Assembly (NCBI GenBank): GCA_964539095.1
Contig: CAZIFL010000014.1
Span: 1-64,000, forward strand
From: DAIPKP01 sp964539095
GTDB taxonomy: Bacteria > Synergistota > Synergistia > Synergistales > Aminiphilaceae
Direction of reading: 5' to 3'
Length of the DNA: 64,000 nt
Part shown: positions 44,273-52,758 of the stretch, in pieces
Numbering within the stretch: position 1 is the stretch's first letter
Layout of the letters: each line of letters starts with the position of its first letter
Position numbers and translations under genes: made by a program
Notes under the pieces: generated by a model
The model's input: the letters and a program-made list of their open reading frames with translations, nothing else
The model's database searches: none
Told to the model about the DNA's origin: nothing

Positions 44273-44301
44273 AAAAAAAAAAGCGCGGGAGAAATCCCCG
44301 C
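44273..44301 (-). terminator. Rho-independent terminator after flgC
   Basis: On the minus strand GCGGG (44297-44301) pairs with CCCGC (44285-44289) and ten U residues follow (44273-44282). It ends the flgB-flgC unit about 65 nt after the flgC stop. Confidence 0.85.
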
Positions 44302-44365
44302 ACTCATTGTCGTGCACCTTCGCGTTTTAGAAAAGGGACTTTATAATCATGTTTAGAGGCTCCGG

Positions 44366-44785
44366 CTATCCCCGCAACACCTCCAGAGCACTATTCCACA
44401 TCCCTTCGGCGGAACTTACCACCGAAAGATTGGCTTCGTAGGCCCTGCTGGCCACCATCATATCCGCCATCTCCCGCACCACATTGACGTTGGGATAGGC
44501 CACGTACCCCTCCTGATTGGCATCGGGGTGCTCGGGCATGTATTCAAGCCTCGGAGGCAGGGGATCACGCTGAATGGCGGTAACCTTTACCCCACCCGAT
44601 GCGGAGTGCGGATCCAGCTCCCGGGCAAGGCGCTCCGCAAAGACAGGCACCCGACGCTGATAGGGGCCTCCTTCTGCTGAACGGGTGGTGTTGACATTCG
44701 CCAGATTTTCCGAAATGACGTCCATCCAGAGGCGATGGGCGGTAAGAGAGCTTCCCGCAACGTTCATAGAGTGAAAAACGCGCAT
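44366..44785 (-). CDS. flgC: Flagellar proximal rod protein FlgC
   Basis: A 139-residue axial protein without signal peptide. The N-terminal SMNVAGSSLTAHRLWMDVISENLANVNTTRSAEGGPYQRRVPVF and C-terminal YVAYPNVNVVREMADMMVASRAYEANLSVVSSAEGMWNSALEVL are diagnostic. Its start codon shares a base with the flgB stop (TAATG), so the two are coupled. Confidence 0.96.
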   Translation of the reverse strand: MRVFHSMNVAGSSLTAHRLWMDVISENLANVNTTRSAEGGPYQRRVPVFAERLARELDPHSASGGVKVTAIQRDPLPPRLEYMPEHPDANQEGYVAYPNVNVVREMADMMVASRAYEANLSVVSSAEGMWNSALEVLRG

Positions 44786-45186
44786 TATCTTCCTCCGATA
44801 ACGGTCTTGTAGATGCCCGCTTTTTTGGCCAGAAGGCTGTTCATGGCACGGTAGGTCATCCGGGTCTGGGCCATGAGAGCCTCTTCACGTTCGGGGTCCA
44901 CGTTATTTCCATCAAGACGATACACTTCGTCGTAAAGCCGCAGGGTTTCGGGCTCTACATCCGAGACATTGAGAGGGCGCAGGGGGATGTGATTTTCATG
45001 GGTTACCGCCAGGGGGAGCTTGCTTGGTCCATCCACAAGTTCCCGCAGTTGATCTTCAAAGGCTGTCTCTTTGCGAGCGTAGCGAGGAGTGTTGCCGTTG
45101 GCCATATTCTCCGCCACAGATTCGAAACGCCGCGCAAGACCCTCCACATCCTTGGTCATAACCTTCCAGGTAAAATCTCCTCGCAC
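44785..45186 (-). CDS. flgB: Flagellar proximal rod protein FlgB
   Basis: A 133-residue rod subunit with the family motif RFESVAENMANGNTPRYARKETAFEDQLREL near the N-terminus and MTYRAMNSLLAKKAGIYKTVIGGR at the C-terminus. GTG 45186 follows AAGGGGGTGG. It is the first flagellar gene after codY, as in B. subtilis, but here a terminator separates the two. Confidence 0.95.
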   Translation of the reverse strand: MRGDFTWKVMTKDVEGLARRFESVAENMANGNTPRYARKETAFEDQLRELVDGPSKLPLAVTHENHIPLRPLNVSDVEPETLRLYDEVYRLDGNNVDPEREEALMAQTRMTYRAMNSLLAKKAGIYKTVIGGR

Positions 45187-45213
45187 AACGCCACCCCCTT
45201 CATAGCTTTTAAG

Positions 45214-45242
45214 AGTATCGGATACTTGGAGAAAAAAGTAAA
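45214..45242 (-). promoter_or_regulatory. Candidate promoter of flgB
   Basis: TTTACT (45237-45242) and GATACT (45214-45219) are 17 bp apart on the minus strand, each four of six to the sigma-A consensus. The -35 overlaps the descending arm of the codY terminator. The adjacent TCCGATAC resembles a sigma-28 -10, but no TAAA element is in place. Confidence 0.4.
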
Positions 45243-45259
45243 CCCCCCGAAGGGGGTTT
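45232..45259 (-). terminator. Rho-independent terminator after codY
   Basis: Minus strand AAACCCCC-TTCG-GGGGGTTT forms an 8-bp stem with a stable UUCG tetraloop (plus one extra G) and is followed by a run of six U. It lies about 30 nt after the codY stop. Confidence 0.85.
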
Positions 45260-45288
45260 GGAGGTTCTCAAAATATGGTTGAACCGTT

Positions 45289-46122
45289 CTACTCGTCTCC
45301 GAGACCGAGTTCATCCAGAAAGAGCGGGCTGAGCACCCGGATGTAGGTTCCCTTCATGCCGAGACTTCGGCTTTCGATGATTCCGGCGCTTTCGAGCTTT
45401 CGGAGGGCGTTGACGATGACGCTTCGGGTCACCCCGACCCGATCCGCCACGCGGCTGGCCACAACGACACCTTCGGAACCTCCCAGCTCACGAACGATAT
45501 GACGTACCGACTCCACCTCGGAGTAGGAGAGGGCACGCATGGCCATCTGCACCACCAGGCGCTCCCGGGCACGCTCCTCAATGGAGCGGGTACGCTCGTG
45601 AAGGATCTCCATCCCTACCACGGTGGAGAGGTACTCCCCCAGCACGAGATCCCTCGTATCGAAGGGCTGGCCAAACCGGGCGAGAATAAGCGTTCCCAAG
45701 CGCTCCGCACCACCGTAGACGGGGATATAGAGCACATGCTTGTTCGAATAGGTACAGGGCTGATCCGAATAGGCACAGAGACCGTGATCCGTATGGTTCA
45801 GCACGGATTCGTGATACTGGTTGAGCTTCTCCACGTAGGATTCGGGCATACGGTTGTCGGAGAGAAGATCTGCCATGATGGGGCAGTCGTAGGTATTTAC
45901 CCAGGAGTAGCCGAGAATTTTGCCATCCCGGTTGATAAGATACACATTGGCCGCCGCAAGATCACAAAGAAGCTTGGAGAGCTTTTGATAATCCGGATTG
46001 GGCTGCTCTTTCCGGCTCTGAAGAGCCCGCCCTACAAGACGAGCCTTTTCCAGAAGGTCCTCCATGGCAGAAGGATTTAATATTTTTGGGCGTGATTCGA
46101 TCAGTTCTTTCGGGGTGTTCAT
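45289..46122 (-). CDS. codY: GTP/branched-chain amino-acid sensing repressor CodY
   Basis: A 277-residue global regulator. The N-terminal GAF ligand domain spans about 1-160, including LLCDLAAANVYLINRDGKILGYSWVN and YCAYSDQPCTYSNKHVLYIPVYGG-like segments. The C-terminal winged helix is nearly identical to that of B. subtilis: VASRVADRVGVTRSVIVNALRKLESAGIIESRSLGMKGTYIRVL. It would repress amino-acid and motility genes when nutrients are plentiful. A promoter, a CodY-box-like site and a 17-bp palindrome precede it. The hslU-codY-flgB order is the Bacillus order. Confidence 0.97.
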   Translation of the reverse strand: MNTPKELIESRPKILNPSAMEDLLEKARLVGRALQSRKEQPNPDYQKLSKLLCDLAAANVYLINRDGKILGYSWVNTYDCPIMADLLSDNRMPESYVEKLNQYHESVLNHTDHGLCAYSDQPCTYSNKHVLYIPVYGGAERLGTLILARFGQPFDTRDLVLGEYLSTVVGMEILHERTRSIEERARERLVVQMAMRALSYSEVESVRHIVRELGGSEGVVVASRVADRVGVTRSVIVNALRKLESAGIIESRSLGMKGTYIRVLSPLFLDELGLGDE

Positions 46123-46143
46123 AATACGTACAGTACCTCCTCG

Positions 46144-46160
46144 TTATTCCGTTGGAATAA
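46144..46160 (-). promoter_or_regulatory. Perfect 17-bp palindrome upstream of codY
   Basis: TTATTCC-AAC-GGAATAA is an exact inverted repeat with 7-bp arms and a 3-bp centre. It lies between the predicted codY transcription start and its ribosome-binding site. It does not match the CodY consensus, so it may bind another repressor or act in the mRNA leader. Confidence 0.5.
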
Positions 46161-46199
46161 TGGCGCTTTCCGACTGTTTACAGACGCTCCTGAATACCA

Positions 46200-46229
46200 A
46201 TTCTACCAAAAAATTCGAAGCATTGCGAA
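46200..46229 (-). promoter_or_regulatory. Promoter of codY
   Basis: TAGAAT (46200-46205) with TTCGCA (46224-46229) 18 bp upstream on the minus strand. The -10 matches five of six bases. It would give a leader of about 70 nt. Confidence 0.5.
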
Positions 46230-46244
46230 AATTTCTCAAAAATT
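46230..46244. promoter_or_regulatory. CodY-box-like site
   Basis: AATTTCTCAAAAATT matches 11 of 15 positions of the known CodY consensus AATTTTCWGAAAATT, keeping both AATTT/AAATT half-sites. It directly abuts the codY -35, consistent with autoregulation. Confidence 0.4.
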
Positions 46245-46313
46245 GGGGAGATTCCTTCCGAAAACAGCATCCCCATGTTCGAAGCATCAGGACTTCTTGG
46301 TAACCTCCGGTAT

Positions 46314-47717
46314 TTAGAGCAGGTATTTGCGCATGCCTTCGTTTTCCGTGATATCTCCGAAGGTATGCCGCACTTTTTCCGGAGTAATTTGAAGATCCTC
46401 CGCGGCTACCTGGGGAGCCCGGAAATTAAGGTCCTCCAGAAGCAGTTCCATCATGGTGTGAAGCCTCCGGGCGCCGATATTTTCCATCTCCCGGTTCATG
46501 GCAGCAGCATAGCGGGCGATCTCCCGAAGAGCCTCCTCCTGGAACTCCACCACCACACCTTCGGTCTCCAGAAGGGCCTTGTACTGCTTTATAAGGCTAT
46601 GTTCAGGTTCTTTGAGAATGCGGAAGAGATCCTCTTCCTGCAGAGAGTTCAGCTCTACCCGGATGGGAAAGCGACCCTGAAGCTCCGGCACCAGATCCGA
46701 GGGCTTTACCTTGTGGAAAGCGCCGGCAGCGATGAAGAGGATGTGATCGGTCTGCACGGGACCGTATTTGGTCTGCACCGAGGTGCCTTCCACGATGGGG
46801 AGAAGATCCCGCTGCACTCCCTCTCGGCTGACGTCGGGACCGCTCCCCCGCCCCTCGGAAGAAGCTACCTTATCCAGCTCGTCGAGAAAGACGATCCCCT
46901 CTTCCTGAGCCTTTTCAAGAGCTTCCGAGGTGACCGCATCCATATCCACCAGACGCTCCGCCTCTTCCGCCTGAAGGATTCTCCTCGCCTCCCGGATTTT
47001 CATCTTTTTCTTTTTGGTCTTTTTGGGGAGAAGCCCTCCGAGCATTTCGTTAATGCTCATCCCCATCTCGTCCATGCCACCCCCTCCGATAAGAGGGATT
47101 CCCATGCGGGAGCTTTCGGTGATCTGCACCTCCACCTCTCGATCCTCCATCCGACCCGCCTGAAGCATCTCCTTGAGCCGGGCCCGGGTGGAGGCAAACT
47201 TCTCGTCATTCTCAAAGGATGGATCCGCTTCGGGCTCCTCCTCTTCTTCCCCGAAGGAGAAGAAGGAGGGGAGCTTGCGCTTTTTGGGGACCGGTAGAAG
47301 GGCATCCAGGATGCGTTCTTCCGCCATGAGAGCGGCTTCGTCCTGGACCTCCTCCACCTTCCGAGCCTTGACGATCTGCACCGAGGACTCCACAAGATCA
47401 CGGATCATGGACTCTACATCCCGCCCCACGTACCCCACTTCGGTGAATTTGGTGGCTTCCACCTTGCTGAAAGGGGCGTCCACCAACCGGGCAAGACGCC
47501 GGGCGATCTCTGTCTTTCCCACTCCCGTAGGACCTACCATGATGATATTCCGGGGGGAGATCTCTTTAGCCATCTCCTCGGGGAGGCAACGACGGCGCAT
47601 ACGATTTCTCAGAGCCACCGCCACCGCTCGTTTGGCCTTCTCCTGGCCTATAACGTACCGATCGAGATAGGCGACGATCTCTTCGGGGAAAAGCCCTTTC
47701 TGCGAGGCAAGAACCAT
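46314..47717 (-). CDS. hslU: HslU (ClpY) AAA+ ATPase
   Basis: A 467-residue unfoldase of the HslUV protease. Features are FPEEIVAYLDRYVIGQEKAKRAVAVALRNRMRR, Walker A MVGPTGVGKTEIARRLA, KVEATKFTEVGYVGRDVESMIRDLVE, an intermediate I domain (about 110-240), Walker B GIVFLDELDKVA and the C-terminal sensor/peptide ending in RKYLL, which docks into HslV. ATG 47717 follows GGAGGTG, just after the hslV stop; upstream in-frame starts would overlap hslV. Confidence 0.97.
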   Translation of the reverse strand: MVLASQKGLFPEEIVAYLDRYVIGQEKAKRAVAVALRNRMRRRCLPEEMAKEISPRNIIMVGPTGVGKTEIARRLARLVDAPFSKVEATKFTEVGYVGRDVESMIRDLVESSVQIVKARKVEEVQDEAALMAEERILDALLPVPKKRKLPSFFSFGEEEEEPEADPSFENDEKFASTRARLKEMLQAGRMEDREVEVQITESSRMGIPLIGGGGMDEMGMSINEMLGGLLPKKTKKKKMKIREARRILQAEEAERLVDMDAVTSEALEKAQEEGIVFLDELDKVASSEGRGSGPDVSREGVQRDLLPIVEGTSVQTKYGPVQTDHILFIAAGAFHKVKPSDLVPELQGRFPIRVELNSLQEEDLFRILKEPEHSLIKQYKALLETEGVVVEFQEEALREIARYAAAMNREMENIGARRLHTMMELLLEDLNFRAPQVAAEDLQITPEKVRHTFGDITENEGMRKYLL

Positions 47718-47718
47718 G

Positions 47719-48249
47719 CTAGAGCACCTCCAGGGTAATACAGGAATTCGTATAGATACATATCTCCGAGGCAATACCAAGCCCCTTCTGCACGATCTCC
47801 TCCGCCGAGAGGGAGGAGGGAACTTCCAGAAAAGCCCGGGCCGCCGCCAGGGCAAAGCCGGATCCCGAGCCGATGGCTGCGGCATCTCCCTCGGGCTGGA
47901 GCACATCTCCAGACCCCGAGAGAAGCAGGGTCTGTTCAGAATCCGCCACGAGCATAAGGGCCTCCAGCCTTCGAAGGGCCTTGTCAGAACGCCACTCCCT
48001 CACGAGGGAGATAGAGGCTTTCATGAGATTTCCCGAATGCTCTTCCAGGCTTTTTTCAAAGCGCTCCAGCAGGGTCATGGCATCCGCGGTACTCCCCGCA
48101 AAACCCGCCAGGATATGGTGTTTTCCCAGGCGGCGGACCTTCCGGGCATTTCCCTTGATGATCTGCTGGCCCAATGTCACCTGTCCGTCCGCTCCGAGAG
48201 CCACTTTTCCGTCTTTGCGCACACAGAGAACGGTGGTTCCTTTAAACAT
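47719..48249 (-). CDS. hslV: HslV (ClpQ) peptidase
   Basis: A 176-residue threonine peptidase of the HslUV complex. The sequence begins MFKGTTVLCVRKDGKVALGADGQVTLGQ, so a four-residue propeptide probably precedes catalytic Thr5. GSGSGFALAAARAFLE is also characteristic. The start at 48249 follows AGGAGG and overlaps the end of xerC by 8 nt. Confidence 0.96.
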   Translation of the reverse strand: MFKGTTVLCVRKDGKVALGADGQVTLGQQIIKGNARKVRRLGKHHILAGFAGSTADAMTLLERFEKSLEEHSGNLMKASISLVREWRSDKALRRLEALMLVADSEQTLLLSGSGDVLQPEGDAAAIGSGSGFALAAARAFLEVPSSLSAEEIVQKGLGIASEICIYTNSCITLEVL

Positions 48250-49147
48250 CCGTTTCACCTCCTGCCCTTGGATGGGCAGCACAATAACTCCGGACCATCT
48301 GTCCTGGAGTGATTTGCAGATATTTTTGCGTGGTCCCCAAACACTCGTGCCCGAGAAGCTCCTGCACTACCCGAAGAGGGGCGTTCCCCTCCAGCAAATG
48401 GGTTGCAAACGTATGCCGCAGGGTGTGGGGGGTGACATTATAGAATCCAAGTTCTTTGGCGATTCCCGTCACCACCCGGTGCACGGTACGCACGGTGATG
48501 CGTTCCGCCCCACGGCTTCCGGGAAAGACAGGCCCATCCAGGGAAAAGCGTTCTCCAAGAGAGTGCTTCCAAGATTCCAGAGCCTCCCGGGCAGGGAAGC
48601 TCAGGGGAACATACCGCTCCTTATCCCCCTTGCCGAGCACCCGAATCCAGCGCTCCTCAAGATCGAGAGATTCCCAGTTAAGGTCTACCAGCTCCGCTAT
48701 TCGAAGGCCGCTTCCGTAGAGCAGTTCGAGAATCGCCCGATCCCGACATGCTCCATCCCCCCGAGGACCCTCTTCCAGAAGGCGGCGGGCATCTTCCCGA
48801 GAGAGCGCCAGAGGAAGATGTTTGGGGAGCTTGGGGGTTCGAACCGATGCAGCGGGATTCTCAGAAAGCATTTTCTTTTCGCAGAGATAGTCGAAGAAAC
48901 TTCGTATGGCCGAGAGCTTTCGAGCTGCGCTTGTTTTGGCATAGCCAAAGCCCAGGAGTTCCCGAAGAAAGGTGCGGATATGCCCGGAGGTAACCTCCCC
49001 GGGGGTCTGCACTCCCTCCTGCTCCAGAAACTCCAGAAACTGCCCGAGATCCACTCCGTAGTTCACAATGGTATTCTCGCCACGGCCCAGACCGTGGTTC
49101 ATATGGTAGAGAAATGCATCCAATGCGGAGGATACTAATAATTCCAT
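48242..49147 (-). CDS. xerC: Tyrosine recombinase XerC (CodV)
   Basis: A 301-residue site-specific recombinase for chromosome dimer resolution. The SAM-like N domain spans about 1-90. The catalytic domain has Arg in LYGSGLRIAELVDLNW, Lys in VLGKGDKERYVPL, HTLRHTFATHLL and LGHECLGTTQKYL (His and nucleophilic Tyr). It has the B. subtilis codV position between trmFO and hslV. The ATG lies six bases after a TACAAT -10 and lacks a Shine-Dalgarno. Confidence 0.95.
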   Translation of the reverse strand: MELLVSSALDAFLYHMNHGLGRGENTIVNYGVDLGQFLEFLEQEGVQTPGEVTSGHIRTFLRELLGFGYAKTSAARKLSAIRSFFDYLCEKKMLSENPAASVRTPKLPKHLPLALSREDARRLLEEGPRGDGACRDRAILELLYGSGLRIAELVDLNWESLDLEERWIRVLGKGDKERYVPLSFPAREALESWKHSLGERFSLDGPVFPGSRGAERITVRTVHRVVTGIAKELGFYNVTPHTLRHTFATHLLEGNAPLRVVQELLGHECLGTTQKYLQITPGQMVRSYCAAHPRAGGETDV

Positions 49148-49153
49148 GGGAGT

Positions 49154-49177
49154 ATTGTACCACTTTTTCTTTGGAGT
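49154..49177 (-). promoter_or_regulatory. Promoter of xerC, likely leaderless
   Basis: TACAAT (49154-49159, minus strand) ends six bases before the xerC ATG. The -35 is weak (TGTAGA, 17 bp upstream). Initiation would be at or next to the A of ATG. A strong terminator 60 nt upstream makes a local promoter necessary. Confidence 0.5.
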
Positions 49178-49218
49178 CTACACAATTATCGACAACTTGC
49201 GCATATTTTTTCTTTCAC

Positions 49219-49243
49219 AAAAAAATCCCGAATACTCGGGATC
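49219..49243 (-). terminator. Rho-independent terminator after trmFO
   Basis: Minus strand GATCCCGA-GTA-TTCGGGAT followed by seven T residues (overlapping the stem end). It lies about 50 nt after the trmFO stop and separates topA-trmFO from xerC-hslVU. Confidence 0.85.
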
Positions 49244-49292
49244 TTTCATAAAACTTAGGGAACAAGGTATGACGCTGGAGCCACAACCACCA

Positions 49293-50672
49293 TCAGCTTT
49301 CCAGAGACTCCCTCTGCAGAGGCTTCCCGTAGATGCTCCCCTCTCCGGAGAGAAAGGATTCTCGAGCCTCCAGAGCCCGCTGGGCCACCTGGAGGCAGCG
49401 CTCCAGGCGCTTCTTAATCCGTTTTCCCAGAGGGGGGAAGAGCCCCAGATTACAGTTCATGGGCTGAAAGGATTCGGGGAGGGCATCCTGAAGGTAGTGA
49501 AGAAGAGAGCCCAGGGCGGTCTCCCGAGGCCAGAGAGGAGCCTCTCCCTGGGCAAGAAAGGCGTGAAGATAGAGCGCCGCCGCATACCCTGCAGCTGTGC
49601 TCTCCATGTACCCCTCCACACCGCAGAGCTGCCCAGCCAAAAAGAGACAAGACTCCCCTCGAAGGCGTAGCCAGGGATCGAGCACCCGGGGAGCGTTGAC
49701 GAAGCTGTTGCGGTGCATCACTCCGAAACGGACAAACTCCGCCTTTTCGAGCCCCGGAATCATACGGAAGATCCGCTCCTGCTCCCCCCAGAGGAGGTTG
49801 GTCTGGAACCCCACCAGGTTGAAGAGGGTTCCTTCGAGGTTGTCCTGCCGGAGCTGTACCACCCCGTAAGGCTCCCGCCCCGTTCGGGGATCCTTGAGCC
49901 CCACCGGGCGAAGAGGGCCGAAGCGGAGGGTATCCCTTCCACGGGAGGCGATGATCTCTACGGGGAGGCACCCCTCGAAGTAGGAGGGGTTCGACTCAAA
50001 CTCACGAAGTGGAGCACGTTGCGCTTTCGAAAGAGCCTCCCAGAAACGATGATACTCCTCTTCGTTCATAGGGCAGTTGATATAGTCTTCTCCCCCGTCT
50101 TCCCAGCGGTTTCCCCGGTAGGCGGCGGAAAAGTCAATGCTCTCCCGGGTTACCACCGGGGCGACTGCATCGTAGAAGGCCAGAAGCCCCCCCGCTTTGG
50201 CATGAATCTTCTCGGCCAGAGCGGGAGAGGTGAGGGGACCCGTGGCGATAATGGCTGGTCCCGGGGGAAGTTCTGAGACCTCTCCGGAAATCCGGGTTAT
50301 GCGCGGATGACCTGCGACCATCTCGGTGATATACCGGGCAAAGCCCTCCCGCCCCACAGCAAGGGCTTTCCCTGCGGGCACCCGGGTGGCCTCCGCAGCC
50401 CGTATAATGAGAGATTTTCCGAGGCGAAGCTCCTCCTTGAGGATACCCGCCGGAGTGGTGAGCACATCCCCTCCCAGGGAGTTGCTGCACACCAGCTCTC
50501 CGAGATAGGCGGTAGTATGGGCGGGGGTCTGCATCTCGGGGCGCATCTCCCGAAGAAGGACGCTATGGCCCCGCTCAGCAAGCTGCCAGGAGGCTTCGGC
50601 CCCTGCAAGCCCTCCTCCCACAACGGTTATTTCGGGAGCTTTTTCCGGGGAGGCATCATGATTTTTTGGCAC
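49293..50672 (-). CDS. trmFO: Folate-dependent tRNA U54 methyltransferase TrmFO
   Basis: A 459-residue FAD/folate enzyme that makes ribothymidine at tRNA position 54. The N-terminal dinucleotide-binding motif is VVGGGLAGAEASWQLAERG, and LREMRPEMQTPAH, GELVCSNSLGGDVLTTPAG and LFLAGQLCGVEGYMESTAAGYAAA are family signatures. Start is GTG 50672, overlapping the topA end by 17 nt, as in B. subtilis topA-trmFO. Confidence 0.96.
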   Translation of the reverse strand: MPKNHDASPEKAPEITVVGGGLAGAEASWQLAERGHSVLLREMRPEMQTPAHTTAYLGELVCSNSLGGDVLTTPAGILKEELRLGKSLIIRAAEATRVPAGKALAVGREGFARYITEMVAGHPRITRISGEVSELPPGPAIIATGPLTSPALAEKIHAKAGGLLAFYDAVAPVVTRESIDFSAAYRGNRWEDGGEDYINCPMNEEEYHRFWEALSKAQRAPLREFESNPSYFEGCLPVEIIASRGRDTLRFGPLRPVGLKDPRTGREPYGVVQLRQDNLEGTLFNLVGFQTNLLWGEQERIFRMIPGLEKAEFVRFGVMHRNSFVNAPRVLDPWLRLRGESCLFLAGQLCGVEGYMESTAAGYAAALYLHAFLAQGEAPLWPRETALGSLLHYLQDALPESFQPMNCNLGLFPPLGKRIKKRLERCLQVAQRALEARESFLSGEGSIYGKPLQRESLES

Positions 50673-52749
50673 GGGTTTTTTCCTTTTCCAGGTCTTTTCC
50701 CCCCTGGGAACAGTCCTTGCAGAAGGGGGGTTTGTTCTTTCCCTTGGTAACCATGGCTCCTCCGCATTCGGGGCATCTCTCCCCCGTGGGGAGAGCCCAG
50801 GAGGCGAAATCGCACTCAGGAAAGCGGGAACAGCCGTAGAAGAAGCGCCCTCCCTTTTTACTCCGCCTGCGAACTAACTCCCCGGAACCGCACTTGGGAC
50901 AGGAGACCCCGATGGTTTTGAGAATGGGGCGGCTGTACGTGCATTCGGGATATCCCGAACAGGCGATAAACTCTCCGAAGCGCCCTCGTTTGATAATAAG
51001 AGGGGAGGCGCATTCCGGACAGTTTTCCCCAATCTCCCGGGGGGGGACAGTAACTCTTTTGGCGTTTTCCTCCGCCTTGGAGAGATTGCCGGAAAAGGGG
51101 CTCCAGAACTCCCGGATAACCTCTTTCCACCCCCGGACACCCTCTTCGATCTGGTCGAGATCCTCCTCCATGGTGGCGGTAAAATCCACGCTTACCACCC
51201 GGGGGAAATGTTCCACAAGAAAGTCGTTGACGATGAGCCCGAGGTCTGTCGGCTCCATACGCTTTTCTTCGTTTCTATCCACGTATCCCCGATCGTAGAG
51301 GGTCTGGATAATGGTGGCATAGGTGGAGGGGCGCCCGATCCCCTTATCCTCCAGAGCCTTCACAAGGGCGGATTCACCGAACCGGGCAGGAGGGTTGGTA
51401 AAGCGCTGCTGGGAGGTCACCTGCTCCACCCCGAGATCCTCCCCTTCGGTGGCGGGAGCGATAATCCCCTCCTTGAGGTCCAGAGGCCATACTGCTCCCC
51501 ATCCTTCGAAGATGAGTCGGGATCCCGCCTGCTTGAAGAGATACTCTCCCCCCTGCACCTCCAGGGTGCTGTTCTTTACATGGGCCTTACTCATCTGGCA
51601 GGCCACAAAGCGCCGCCAGATGAGATCGTAGAGCTTGAACTGCTCGGGGGTGAGGCTGGATTTGATCTCTTTAGGCTCTAGGGTAACGTCTGTGGGGCGA
51701 ATGGCTTCGTGGGCATCCTGGCTCTTTCCCTTGGATGCGTAGACATTGGGAGATTCTGGAAGATATTCTTTTTTCCAGTGTGCTCCGATAAAGTCGCGGG
51801 CCATGCTGAGGGCATCCCCACTCAGACGGAGGGAGTCTGTACGCATGTAGGTGATAAGTCCCACGGGCCCCCTGCCGGGGAGTTCCACTCCTTCGTAGAG
51901 CTGCTGGGCAACGCGCATGGTCTTGCGGGGGGCATAGCCGATTCTGCGTGAGGCCTCCTGTTGCAGTGTGCTGGTCCGAAAGGGGGGAAGAGGAGCCCGG
52001 TATCCGTCCTTCTCCTTGAAGGAGGTAACCGCAACCTTCGTACCTTTGAGAAGAGCCTCAATGCTTCGAGCCTCTTCCTCAATCTTTACGGTGTGGTTCT
52101 TCCCCGCCTTTTTGAAAAGCCTGGTCTGGTAGGTACGACCATCTTCCGAGGCGAGGTCCAGATCCACCAGCCAGTACTCTTCAGGGACAAAGGCCCGGAT
52201 CTCCCGCTCCCGCTCCGCAATGATCCGAAGGGCTACAGACTGCACACGCCCTGCGGAGAGCCGCGGCTGGATTTTTTTCCAGAGAAGAGGACTCAGGGAA
52301 TATCCCATAACCCTATCGAGAATTCGTCTCGCCTGCTGGGCATAGACCTTGTCCATGGAGAGGGGCTCGGGATTGCTGACCGCCTCCTTCACCCCCTTGG
52401 GGGTGATCTCATACATCCGTACACGGCAGGGCTCTTCGGTATTCACCGAAAGGATCTGTGCCAGATGCCAGGCGATGGCCTCCCCCTCTCGATCGGGGTC
52501 GGCAGCAAGGAGGATATGCTTTGCCTTGGAAGCAGCGCTTTTGAGTTCCTTTACAACCTTGGCTTTTCCCCGAACCTGAATGTACTGAGGTTCGAAATCA
52601 TTCTCTATATCTACGCCGATTTTGCTCTTGGGAAGATCCCGAACATGCCCCATACTGGCGGCAATGGTATAGTTCCTGCCGAGAATCTTCCCCAGGGTCT
52701 TTGCCTTGGCGGGAGATTCCACAATAACAAGGGTTTTTTCCGATGCCAT
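50656..52749 (-). CDS. topA: DNA topoisomerase I
   Basis: A 697-residue type IA topoisomerase relaxing negative supercoils. The N-terminal Toprim domain (VIVESPAKAKTLGKILG, then ADPDREGEAIAWHLA) is followed by the active-site Tyr in GLITYMRTDS and the SAGRVQSVALR motif. Three C-terminal four-Cys zinc fingers follow (CPECASPL..., CPKCGSGEL..., CPECGGAMV...CKDC). AGGAGGGG precedes ATG 52749. It follows the small 119-aa gene by 9 nt. Confidence 0.97.
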   Translation of the reverse strand: MASEKTLVIVESPAKAKTLGKILGRNYTIAASMGHVRDLPKSKIGVDIENDFEPQYIQVRGKAKVVKELKSAASKAKHILLAADPDREGEAIAWHLAQILSVNTEEPCRVRMYEITPKGVKEAVSNPEPLSMDKVYAQQARRILDRVMGYSLSPLLWKKIQPRLSAGRVQSVALRIIAEREREIRAFVPEEYWLVDLDLASEDGRTYQTRLFKKAGKNHTVKIEEEARSIEALLKGTKVAVTSFKEKDGYRAPLPPFRTSTLQQEASRRIGYAPRKTMRVAQQLYEGVELPGRGPVGLITYMRTDSLRLSGDALSMARDFIGAHWKKEYLPESPNVYASKGKSQDAHEAIRPTDVTLEPKEIKSSLTPEQFKLYDLIWRRFVACQMSKAHVKNSTLEVQGGEYLFKQAGSRLIFEGWGAVWPLDLKEGIIAPATEGEDLGVEQVTSQQRFTNPPARFGESALVKALEDKGIGRPSTYATIIQTLYDRGYVDRNEEKRMEPTDLGLIVNDFLVEHFPRVVSVDFTATMEEDLDQIEEGVRGWKEVIREFWSPFSGNLSKAEENAKRVTVPPREIGENCPECASPLIIKRGRFGEFIACSGYPECTYSRPILKTIGVSCPKCGSGELVRRRSKKGGRFFYGCSRFPECDFASWALPTGERCPECGGAMVTKGKNKPPFCKDCSQGGKDLEKEKTRAKKS

Positions 52750-52758
52750 AGGCCCCTC

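Noticed and set aside
45214..45242. Sigma-28 promoter before flgB
   Set aside because: TCCGATAC resembles the -10 box, but no TAAA lies 15 bp upstream. A sigma-A reading fits better.
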